A stretch of 6,056 nucleotides of DNA, taken from the NCBI GenBank assembly GCA_005893185.1, contig VBOS01000124.1:1-6056 (forward strand). Direction: 5' to 3'. The translations under genes and the position numbers were made by a program. Numbering within the stretch: the stretch's first letter is position 1; every line of letters begins with the position of its first letter. The notes below the pieces were generated by a model. That model did not search any database. It worked only from the letters and a program-made list of their open reading frames with translations, and was not told the DNA's origin. Below are positions 1 to 5,738 of this stretch, piece by piece. Origin of the DNA: Candidatus Eiseniibacteriota bacterium (GTDB lineage: Bacteria > Eisenbacteria > RBG-16-71-46).

Positions 1-567
1 CGCTACTTCATCGGGATGACGGGCGCTTCCGGCGCGGCCTACGCGGTGGACTTCGTGCGTCGTTGCCCGGGCGAGAAGTACCTGGCGCTCTCCGACTGGG
101 CGCGGCAGGTGCTAGGATCGGAGACCGGGCTCAAGCCTTCGGATCTCGCGCCCCACGTGAAGAAGATCTTCTCCGACGCCGATCTCGCTGCACCGTTCTC
201 CTCCGGGAGCAACCGCTACGACGCGTGCGTGATCGTGCCGTGCAGCGTCTCGACGCTCGCCAAGGTCGCGGCCGGCATCGCTGACACGCTGATCGCGCGC
301 GCAGCTGCGGTCGCGCTCAAGGAGCGCATGCGCCTCATCCTGTGCGTGCGCGAGACGCCGCTCTCCTCGATCGCCCTCGAGAACGCGCTCAAGCTCTCGC
401 GCGACGGCGCGATCGTCATGCCGGTCTCCCCGCCGTGGTATCGCAATCCCCGGTCGCTCGAGGATCTCGTCGCCGGCTTCACCGGCAAGCTGTTGGCGCT
501 GCTCGGCGAGGAGGGTGGCCCCGGATGGCGCGAGGAGGAGCTGGAGTGCAGGCTGGGAGACGCGTGA
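1..567 (+). CDS. ubiX: UbiX-family flavin prenyltransferase, 5' end cut by window
   Basis: UbiX joins dimethylallyl phosphate to FMN to make prenylated FMN (prFMN), the cofactor of UbiD decarboxylases. It is a soluble homododecameric enzyme in characterised members. The reading frame is open from base 1 (RYFIG then MTGASGA), so the ATG at 16 lies inside the conserved G-x-T-G-A-S-G-A flavin-binding loop and is not the start; the true start is probably only a few codons upstream. Other family blocks are DLAAPFSSGS, the VPCSVSTLAKVAAGIADTL block, ALKERMRLILCVRETPLS and MPVSPPWY. These carry the expected PCS, LKER and RETP residues. About 188 residues are visible, close to the usual 190-200, with stop TGA at 565-567. 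The gene looks intact and its downstream neighbour is its functional partner ubiD. A Pad1-like role in another prFMN pathway is possible, but the quinone pathway is the default reading. Confidence 0.93.
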   Translation, partial: RYFIGMTGASGAAYAVDFVRRCPGEKYLALSDWARQVLGSETGLKPSDLAPHVKKIFSDADLAAPFSSGSNRYDACVIVPCSVSTLAKVAAGIADTLIARAAAVALKERMRLILCVRETPLSSIALENALKLSRDGAIVMPVSPPWYRNPRSLEDLVAGFTGKLLALLGEEGGPGWREEELECRLGDA

Positions 568-588
568 GGGGCGCTCGAGGGGAGCGTT

Positions 589-652
589 GCGTGGCCGGGC
601 AGGGGGGACCATCGCAGCGGCCGCGAAGATGGTCCCCCCTGCCCGGCCGCGC
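589..652. repeat. Long perfect inverted repeat in the ubiX-ubiD gap
   Basis: Bases 593-613 and 628-648 are exact reverse complements (21 bp) around a 14-nt loop (614-627). One G-T wobble (592/649) and three more pairs extend the stem to 589-613/628-652. The arms contain a G6/C6 tract followed by ACCATC/GATGGT, and the loop holds the palindrome GCGGCCGC (617-624). No T-run follows, so it does not look like a standard intrinsic terminator. It ends about 15 nt before the ubiD start and could form a very stable hairpin in a ubiX-ubiD transcript, affecting mRNA processing or relative expression. A dispersed REP/MITE-like palindrome is equally possible. The repeat is directly visible; its role is inference. 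Confidence 0.9.
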
Positions 653-667
653 CGGGCGAGGCTCGCG

Positions 668-1495
668 ATGAAGGGCGTGCGCACGCTCTCGGACTTCGTC
701 GCGGAGCTGGAGCGCCGCGGCGATCTCAAGCGCGTGCGACGCGAGGTGGACTGGGCGTGCGAGGTCAGCGAGATCGCGAGCCGCGAGGTGCGCGCCGATG
801 GCCCGGCGCTGCTGTTCGAGAACGTGCGCGGCGCGGAATTCCCGCTCGCGGTCAACGTGCTCGCTGCGCGGCGTCGGATCGAGCTGGCGCTCGGGCGCGC
901 GCCGGCCGCGGTGGGCGCGGAGCTGGAGGAGATGCTGCACGCCTTCCCGCCGCGCGCGCTCGGCGACCTGTGGAGCCTGCGCGGGAGCGCTTCCCGCGTG
1001 CTCGCGATGCGGCCCAAGCGGGTAGGCGGCGGCCCCGCGCAGGAGGTGACGGCGAGCCCGGATCTCGCCTCGCTCCCGCACCTTCAGCTCTGGCCCGGCG
1101 ACGGCGGGCGCTTCGTCACGTTCGGGCTCGTCCTCACCCAGGACCCGGAGACGCGCGCGCGCAACCTCGGCATCTACCGCATGCAGATCTACGATGCGCG
1201 CACCGCGGGGATGCACTGGCAGATCGGCAAGGGCGGCGGGTTCCACTATCACCGCGCGGAGCGGCGCGACCAGGCGCTCGAGGTCGGAGTCGCGATCGGC
1301 GCCGATCCGTGCACGTTGCTCGCGGCGGTCGCGCCGCTCCCCGAGGGCATCGACGAGATGGCGTTCGCGGGCTTCCTGCGCGGCGCGCCCACGCGCCTCG
1401 CGCGCGCGCGCACGCTCGCGATGGACGTGCCCGCCGACGCCGAGTTCGTGCTCGAGGGCGTCGTGCCGCCGCGCCTTTCCCGGTGTTCCACCTGA
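668..1495 (+). CDS. ubiD: UbiD-family prFMN-dependent decarboxylase, N-terminal part of a broken gene
   Basis: UbiD enzymes remove an aromatic or alpha,beta-unsaturated carboxyl group using prFMN from UbiX, here probably in quinone synthesis. The start ATG at 668 gives MKGVRTLSDFVAELERRGDLKRV, matching the family N-terminus, with a GGGCGAGG purine-rich stretch at 654-661 as a possible ribosome site. In-frame ATGs at 515 and 629 lie before or inside the inverted repeat and add no family-like sequence. Expected residues are present: N166 and R171 in NLGIYR (equivalents of the metal-binding Asn and catalytic Arg of Fdc1), the HWQIGKGGG block at about 183-191, and E230 in GIDEMAFAG (metal-binding Glu). 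Homology runs to FVLEGVVPPR, ending at R269 (1472-1474). The frame then leaves the family and stops at 1493-1495. The continuation is in another frame from about 1474, and the catalytic E-G-P-F/Y-G-D/E block is absent between the two parts. As written the product should be inactive. Confidence 0.88.
   Translation: MKGVRTLSDFVAELERRGDLKRVRREVDWACEVSEIASREVRADGPALLFENVRGAEFPLAVNVLAARRRIELALGRAPAAVGAELEEMLHAFPPRALGDLWSLRGSASRVLAMRPKRVGGGPAQEVTASPDLASLPHLQLWPGDGGRFVTFGLVLTQDPETRARNLGIYRMQIYDARTAGMHWQIGKGGGFHYHRAERRDQALEVGVAIGADPCTLLAAVAPLPEGIDEMAFAGFLRGAPTRLARARTLAMDVPADAEFVLEGVVPPRLSRCST
1466..1480 (+). other. Frameshift/deletion junction in ubiD
   Basis: The frame matching UbiD up to VVPPR (last Arg codon 1472-1474) and the frame matching PFPVFHLNALTR (Pro codon 1474-1476) meet here. 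Compared with the spacing I recall for E. coli UbiD, about 19 residues are missing, including the E-G-P-Y-G-D-H catalytic loop. Restoring the frame needs 3k+1 extra bases, so 55 or 58 nt fits. A deletion in the organism and a sequencing or assembly loss at GC-rich sequence cannot be told apart from the sequence alone. Confidence 0.8.
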
Positions 1496-2373
1496 ATGCC
1501 TTGACTCGCCGCCGCGCCCGGCCGATCTATCAGGCGAGCGTGGTCGGCAAGCCTCCGCAGGAGGACAAGTTCATGGGCGAGGCGGTGCAGGAGTTCTTCA
1601 CGGGCGTGCTGCGCGTGATCCATCCCGAGGTGCGCGACCTCTGGGCGTACTTCGAGGCCGGCTTCCACAACCTGCTCGCGGTCGCGGTCGAGAACCGCTT
1701 TGCCCGCGAGGCCCGCAAGACCGCGCTCGGGCTGATGGGCACGGGACAGCTCTCGCTCACCAAGGTGATCGTCCTCGTGGACGAGGACGTGAACCCGCGC
1801 GACCGCGCCGGGGTGTTCGGCGCCATCGCCCGTCACTTCGATCCGGCGGAGGACTTCCTGCTGATCCCGGGCGTGCCGCTCGACACGCTCGACTTCACAT
1901 CGTTCACGATGAACCTCGGGAGCAAGATGGTGATCGACGCGCAGAGCAAGCCGGGCGAAACCGCCGTCGCCGCGCCGCCTTCCGCGGCGCCGCCCGATCC
2001 GCGCGCGACCGAGGAGACGGTCCTTGCGCACCGGTTCGCTTGGGGCGCCATGCTGGTGGTGCAGGTGAAGGGGGAGGGCCGCCGCGTGGTCGAGCGACTG
2101 GTCCGCCGCCCCGAGTACGCGGCGGTCAAGCTGCTGGTGGCGGTGAGCGCAGACGTCCCGCTCGAAGACGACGAGCTGCTCCTGTGGGGCATCTTTACGC
2201 GCTTCGACTGCGCGCGCGACGTGATCCCGGCCGGGATCGAGACCCGGGGAGCGTGGGCTTCGTGCCGCGGCCCGCTCGGCATCGATGCCACGTGGAAGAC
2301 CGGGTATCCCGCCGCGATCGAGAACCATCCCGATGTGATCGCGCGCGTGGACTCGTGGTGGGGGAAGGAGTAG
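1474..2373 (+). CDS. ubiD: UbiD-family decarboxylase, C-terminal part of the same broken gene
   Basis: From base 1474 the sequence again reads as UbiD: PFPVFHLNALTRRR, then PIYQASVVGKPPQEDKFMG, the FHNLLAVAVENRF strand, GQLSLTKVIVLVDEDVNPRD, the PLDTLDFTS block, GSKMVIDAQSKPGE and a terminal PLGIDATWKTGYP segment. Stop is TAG at 2371-2373. The extended C-terminus with LLLWGIFTRFD is typical of the longer UbiDs (about 590 residues), and the two parts plus about 19 missing residues give roughly 587. There is no natural start at 1474; the first in-frame candidates are TTG 1501, GTG 1540 and ATG 1573, none with a convincing ribosome site, so independent translation is unlikely. Sequence quality after the break is undiminished, which argues against long-standing decay. 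Confidence 0.85.
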   Translation, partial: PFPVFHLNALTRRRARPIYQASVVGKPPQEDKFMGEAVQEFFTGVLRVIHPEVRDLWAYFEAGFHNLLAVAVENRFAREARKTALGLMGTGQLSLTKVIVLVDEDVNPRDRAGVFGAIARHFDPAEDFLLIPGVPLDTLDFTSFTMNLGSKMVIDAQSKPGETAVAAPPSAAPPDPRATEETVLAHRFAWGAMLVVQVKGEGRRVVERLVRRPEYAAVKLLVAVSADVPLEDDELLLWGIFTRFDCARDVIPAGIETRGAWASCRGPLGIDATWKTGYPAAIENHPDVIARVDSWWGKE

Positions 2374-2401
2374 CGGCGCGCCTTTCGGCCGCGCACGCCC
2401 G

Positions 2402-2869
2402 ATGGGATCCGGCACGCAGACGGTGTTCGTGAGGCCCGGCGCGCCGGTGGAGCGCCCGGCCCTCCTCCTCTCCCTGGGGCTGGCCGCTGCCGCCCTGGTC
2501 CTCTACGCCGCCACCTGCTCGCCGTTCGTGCTCGACTGGGACGTCGCCGAGTTCCAGGCGCTGGCGGCGGGCCACGGCATCGCCCATGCCGGCTACCCGT
2601 CCTACCTGCTCCTGCTCGAGGCGCTGCACCGCTTGCCGTTCATGACCGCGCCGTGGCGCGCGAATTTCGCATCCGCGATCGCCGCCTCCGTCGCAGTTGG
2701 CTTCTTCGCCGCGATCGCCATTCGCTGCACGGGCAGCCGCATCGCGGCCGCAGCTGCCACGTGTGCGTTCGCAGCTTCGTACTCGCTCTGGCACCACGGC
2801 ACGCGCGCCGACGTCTACGCGTTCACGCTCGCGTTGAGCGGCGCGGCGTTCCACTCGTTCCTGCGCTAG
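2402..2869 (+). CDS. DUF2723-family membrane glycosyltransferase-like protein, N-terminal part of a broken gene
   Basis: This is the N-terminal membrane part of a DUF2723 (GT117, TMEM260-like) protein. These proteins have a GT-C fold; the animal member TMEM260 is reported as a protein O-mannosyltransferase, while bacterial substrates are unknown. Visible are a first membrane helix at about residues 20-37, the acidic loop DWDVAEF at 45-51 (the D-x-A-E-F catalytic-type motif), GIAHAGYP at 59-66, further helices at about 88-106 and 110-125, and an RADVYAFTLAL motif typical of the family. It starts 28 nt after the ubiD stop; no clear Shine-Dalgarno site precedes the ATG. It ends at an in-frame TAG (2867-2869) right after SFLR, where homologues usually continue with an arginine-rich loop and a G-L-A-x-x-H helix. 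The remainder continues in the same frame immediately downstream. Confidence 0.75.
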   Translation: MGSGTQTVFVRPGAPVERPALLLSLGLAAAALVLYAATCSPFVLDWDVAEFQALAAGHGIAHAGYPSYLLLLEALHRLPFMTAPWRANFASAIAASVAVGFFAAIAIRCTGSRIAAAAATCAFAASYSLWHHGTRADVYAFTLALSGAAFHSFLR

Positions 2870-2875
2870 GTCGTT
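2864..2875 (+). other. In-frame stop and probable deletion junction in the DUF2723 gene
   Basis: The codons read CGC-TAG-GTC-GTT with no frame change on either side. Family-like sequence ends at SFLR and resumes at VVVAAMLLADV. A segment of roughly 35 residues, which usually carries a conserved His-containing helix, seems to be missing. A deletion of a multiple of three, joining the T of a Trp or similar codon to a downstream AG, would create this TAG. A simple nonsense change is an alternative, but it would not explain the missing segment. The size estimate is from memory of the family. Confidence 0.55.
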
Positions 2876-3901
2876 GTGGCGGCGATGCTGCTCGCCGACG
2901 TGGTTCGTGGTCACGCACCGGTGCATCACATGGTGATCGCGGTGGCGGCGGTCGTGGTGGGTTTGCTGCCGCTCCTGCTCATCCTGTGGCGTGACACCCC
3001 GGGCAATCCCCTGAACTACATCGCCTTCACGTTCGACGAGCATTCGGGGCGCTACATCCCCTGGTCCCACGCGTTCGGCACGCGCCTGCGGCGCGCCACG
3101 CTGCTGCTCTCGGCGGCACAATACCTCGAAGGCGGTCGGTTCCATCCGTTCCAGGACGCGCTCGCCCGCGTCCGGCTCGTGGCGTGGAACCTCGCGCTCA
3201 ACGATCTGCCGGGAATCGGCCTTCTCACGTCGATCGCCGGGGGCGTCGTCGCGCTCATCAAGCGCAGCCGGTTCGACGTCCTGCTGCTCGCGTGGCTCGC
3301 CTGCCTTACGTTCCTCTTCCTCTTCGCCGCCTACCCCGTGACCGCCACGAGCTTCTTCCTGCCAGGCACGTGGATCCTCTTCCTCCTGCTCGCGCGGGTC
3401 CTCGCGCTCGTGCGATGGCGGATGTGGCCGGTGGCGCTGGTCCTGGGCCTCGCAGCGGCGGCGGCGCCATGGATACGCGTGCGATTCGCCGCGCCGCCCG
3501 CCCCGATCGCGCGAACCTCGGGCGCCACGGCGTGGGAGGCGTGGCCCAAGGACTGGAACCCGTTCGCGCCCGACCGGAGCTGGGACGCATTCGGCCGCGG
3601 CGCGCTCGCGGCGCTGCCGCGGCGCGCGCACGTGCTGTCGTGCTGGGAAGGGGGGACCACGCTCTTGGCACTCCAGCAGGCCATGCGGCTTCGCCCCGAC
3701 GTTGCGATCCACCTGAGCTGCGACAGCCCCGCGCGCATTCGCTCCGTGATCGAGTCGGCCCGGCGCGGCGCTCAAGGCGTGTACACGACGATCCCGCCGC
3801 GCCGGCTACCGGCGCCCCGCGAATGGACGCCGGTCGCTTCGTGGCCGCGCGGGAGCCTGTGGCGGCACGAAGACCGCGCTCGAGCCGATCCCCGGCGCTG
3901 A
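2870..3901 (+). CDS. DUF2723-family membrane protein, C-terminal part of the same broken gene
   Basis: The frame continues unchanged after the TAG at 2867 and runs to TGA at 3899-3901. It encodes hydrophobic helices (VIAVAAVVVGLLPLLLIL; a later cluster around FDVLLLAWLACLTFLFLF, a helix TWILFLLLARVLALV and another MWPVALVLGLAAAAAPW). Between these is a hydrophilic loop with DTPGNPLNYIAFTFDEHSG, and at the end a soluble tail. The tail block HVLSCWEGGTTLLALQQAMRLRPDV matches the W-x-G-T-x-L-x-Y-L-x-x-x-x-x-x-R-P-D-V pattern that I recall near the C-terminus of DUF2723 proteins. Possible internal starts are GTG 2876 and ATG 2885, but without the N-terminal acidic loop this half should not be a working transferase. 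Joined to the upstream part (about 498 residues total) it is still shorter than usual for the family. Confidence 0.7.
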   Translation, partial: VVVAAMLLADVVRGHAPVHHMVIAVAAVVVGLLPLLLILWRDTPGNPLNYIAFTFDEHSGRYIPWSHAFGTRLRRATLLLSAAQYLEGGRFHPFQDALARVRLVAWNLALNDLPGIGLLTSIAGGVVALIKRSRFDVLLLAWLACLTFLFLFAAYPVTATSFFLPGTWILFLLLARVLALVRWRMWPVALVLGLAAAAAPWIRVRFAAPPAPIARTSGATAWEAWPKDWNPFAPDRSWDAFGRGALAALPRRAHVLSCWEGGTTLLALQQAMRLRPDVAIHLSCDSPARIRSVIESARRGAQGVYTTIPPRRLPAPREWTPVASWPRGSLWRHEDRARADPRR

Positions 3902-3931
3902 TCCGCCGGCGCCGGTGGTGGCGCAAGACCA

Positions 3932-3976
3932 GGGGTGAGTCTCGCGTCGAGGCGCGGCCTCACCCGTGTGCTTTTG
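3932..3976 (+). terminator. Possible intrinsic terminator in the 3902-4002 gap
   Basis: A 7-bp GC-rich stem (3933-3939 GGGTGAG with 3959-3965 CTCACCC) encloses a 19-nt loop that can partly pair. It is followed after six bases by CTTTT (3971-3975). The weak T-run and the spacer make this tentative. The rest of the 101-nt gap contains a perfect CCGGCGCCGG palindrome (3906-3915) and no recognisable -35/-10 promoter. Its position suggests a boundary between the left genes and the btpA-led operon. Confidence 0.3.
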
Positions 3977-4002
3977 GCGGCGCTGTGGCAGTCTCCAGCG
4001 CC

Positions 4003-4821
4003 ATGCCGGACCACTCGATCGCATCGCTCTTCTCCGCGCGCCGCGCGCTGATCGGGATGCTGCACATCGGCGCGCTCCCGGGCAGCCCGGCGCAGCGCGC
4101 GAGCGTGGACGAGCTGATCGCGGGAACGCTCGCCGAGGCCCGCGTCTATCGCGACGCCGGACTCCACGGGCTCATGATCGAGAACATGCACGACCGCCCC
4201 TACCTCGCGGGCGCGGCCGGACCGGAGACCGTGGCTGCGATGGCCGCGATCGGCCGCGCCGTGCGCTCCGAAGTGGATCTGCCGCTCGGCGTTCAGGTGC
4301 TGGCGGCCGCGAATCGCGAGGCGCTGGCGGTCGCCCTGGCGTGCGGCGCGTCGTTCATCCGCGCCGAGGCGTTCGTCTACGCGCACGTCGCAGACGAAGG
4401 GCTGCTCCAGGCGAGCGCGGGGCCCTTGCTCCGCTACCGGCGCGAGATCGGCGCCGGCCACGTCGCGATCTTCGCGGACGTCAAGAAGAAGCACGCCGCG
4501 CACGCGATCACGGCCGATCTCGACCTGGTGGAGACCGCGCGCGGCGCCGAGTTCTTTCTCGCCGACGGCGTGATCGTGACCGGCGTCGCGACCGGCCGCG
4601 CAGCGGATCCGGCGGAGGTCGCGGCCGTGGCCGGCGCGGTGGGCATTCCGGTGCTGGTGGGCTCGGGCGTCACGCCCGAGAACATCGCGCGCTACCCGGC
4701 GGCGGACGGCTTCATCGTGGGATCGGCGGTGAAGCGCGACGGCTGCTGGTCGAGCCCGCTCGACCCCGAGCGCGTGAAGGCGCTGGCGAGCGCGTTCGCG
4801 AACCTGGAGCCGAGTCGTTGA
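4003..4821 (+). CDS. BtpA/SgcQ-family TIM-barrel protein
   Basis: This family (COG0434) is a predicted TIM-barrel enzyme. It is named after cyanobacterial BtpA, needed for photosystem I accumulation, and E. coli SgcQ, but its reaction is not established. The 272-residue protein has the usual length and blocks in order: GMLHIGALPGSP (18-29), MIENMHDRPYL (58-68), LPLGVQVLAAANREALAVA (93-111), FIRAEAFVYAHVADEG (118-133), IFADVKKKHAAHA (156-168), ADGVIVTGVATG (187-198), VLVGSGVTPENI (217-228) and DGFIVGSAVKRDG (235-247). The last two resemble a C-terminal phosphate-binding site of (beta/alpha)8 enzymes. ATG 4003 is chosen because homology begins about 15 residues later; no strong ribosome site is seen. 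The stop overlaps the next gene's start, so it is probably translated with the kinase and psuG. That points to a sugar-phosphate or nucleoside salvage role rather than photosynthesis, which is inference from context. Confidence 0.92.
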   Translation: MPDHSIASLFSARRALIGMLHIGALPGSPAQRASVDELIAGTLAEARVYRDAGLHGLMIENMHDRPYLAGAAGPETVAAMAAIGRAVRSEVDLPLGVQVLAAANREALAVALACGASFIRAEAFVYAHVADEGLLQASAGPLLRYRREIGAGHVAIFADVKKKHAAHAITADLDLVETARGAEFFLADGVIVTGVATGRAADPAEVAAVAGAVGIPVLVGSGVTPENIARYPAADGFIVGSAVKRDGCWSSPLDPERVKALASAFANLEPSR

Positions 4822-5738
4822 GTCTCGATCTCGTGGTCGCGGGCAATCTCCTCGTGGACGACATCGTCTACGCGGACGGGCGCACGCGCATGGGCGAGGC
4901 AGGAGGAGCGGCGCTCTACGCGGCGCTGGCCGCGAGCCTGTGGGGTGCTTCGGTCGGGCTCGCGAGCGTGCGGGGCGAAGACTATCCGGTCGCGGCGCTC
5001 GACGCGCTGGTGGCCCGCGGCGTGGATCTCGAAGGCGTGCGCGTGCTCGAGGCCCCGGGGGTGCGCACCTGGCTGCTCTACGAGGAGCGCGGCCGGCGCG
5101 TGATCCATCGCATCGGCGGGCCGTCGCACGCGGAGGTCTCGCCGCGGCCGGCTGACCTTCCCGCTCGCCACCTGGGAGCGCGCGCGATCCACGTCGCGCC
5201 GATGCCGTTCGAGATCCAGTCCGCGCTCATCGCCGCGCTCGCGCCGCGACGGGAGACCGCGCTCTCGCTCGATCCGCACGAGCCGATCCGCGAGGACAAC
5301 CTGGAAGCCTGGCGCCCGGTGCTGGCGAGCGTGGACGCGCTGTTCGTGAGCGAGGACGATCTGCTGCTGCCGGCGGCTTCGCTCGATCCGCGCGGCGCGC
5401 TGCGGTCGCTCGCAGGCGCGGGCGGGCGGCTGCGCCTCATCGCATTCAAGCGCGGCCGCCAGGGCGGGCTCCTCTACGACGCGCGCGGGCGCGCCTTCAT
5501 CGAGTGGCCCCCTGTGCCGAGGCTCACAGGCGATCCGACCGGAGCGGGCGATGCGTTCGCGGGCGGGTTCCTCGCAGCGATCCTGGCCGGGCGCCCGCTC
5601 GAGAGCGCGCTCGACCAGGCGATCGTCTCCGCCAGCTTCGCGCTCGAGGACTGGGGCGCGCGCGGGCTGATCTCCGCCACGCGCGAGGAGGCCGAGCGCC
5701 GGCTGCGCGAGTGGCTGGGATCGCGGGCGGAGCGATGA
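4818..5738 (+). CDS. PfkB-family carbohydrate/nucleoside kinase
   Basis: PfkB (ribokinase-fold) enzymes phosphorylate sugars or nucleosides with ATP in the cytoplasm. The 306-residue protein has the N-terminal substrate region AGNLLVDDIVYADG (8-21), the GGAALYAALAASLWG signature with GLASVRGEDYP after it (29-56), and the C-terminal signature DPTGAGDAFAGGF (239-251), whose Asp at about 245 is the catalytic base. The start is taken as TTG 4818 because family similarity (SLDLVVAGN) begins there and the TTGA overlap with the btpA stop suits translational coupling. GTG 4833 is a possible later start that would cut the first strand. The next gene is psuG, so a pseudouridine kinase role is likely. 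However, the N-terminus lacks the G-S-A-N-x-D form of E. coli PsuK, so another nucleoside or sugar cannot be excluded. Confidence 0.92.
   Translation: MSLDLVVAGNLLVDDIVYADGRTRMGEAGGAALYAALAASLWGASVGLASVRGEDYPVAALDALVARGVDLEGVRVLEAPGVRTWLLYEERGRRVIHRIGGPSHAEVSPRPADLPARHLGARAIHVAPMPFEIQSALIAALAPRRETALSLDPHEPIREDNLEAWRPVLASVDALFVSEDDLLLPAASLDPRGALRSLAGAGGRLRLIAFKRGRQGGLLYDARGRAFIEWPPVPRLTGDPTGAGDAFAGGFLAAILAGRPLESALDQAIVSASFALEDWGARGLISATREEAERRLREWLGSRAER

Noticed and set aside
570..588. Five-base stem CGCTC/GAGCG just after the ubiX stop
   Set aside because: Short and GC-only with no T-run; not distinguishable from background.
515..667. Upstream in-frame ATGs at 515 and 629 as ubiD starts
   Set aside because: They overlap the end of ubiX or lie inside the inverted repeat. 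The added residues are repeat-derived and do not match the family, whose N-terminus fits ATG 668.
1442..1520. Programmed frameshifting in ubiD
   Set aside because: No slippery heptamer or downstream stimulatory structure was recognised, and a one-base shift would not supply the missing catalytic block. Deletion explains the data better.
2374..2401. Small hairpin between ubiD and the DUF2723 gene (2376-2380 with 2390-2394)
   Set aside because: Only five solid GC pairs plus two past a bulge, with no T-run. Such stems are expected by chance at this base composition.
112..2415. Several long minus-strand open frames opposite ubiX and ubiD
   Set aside because: Low-complexity Arg/Ala/Pro-rich translations with no recognisable domain, while the + strand carries clear conserved motifs throughout.
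1194..2432. Alternative + strand open frame through ubiD
   Set aside because: An Arg/Ala/Pro-rich out-of-frame shadow; UbiD motifs lie in the other two + frames on either side of 1474.
2195..3775. Long open frame on the minus strand (over 500 codons)
   Set aside because: Its translation is dominated by Arg, Gly, Glu and His with no family motif, and it lies opposite the well-recognised UbiD end and DUF2723 frames. It is a codon shadow of high-GC genes.
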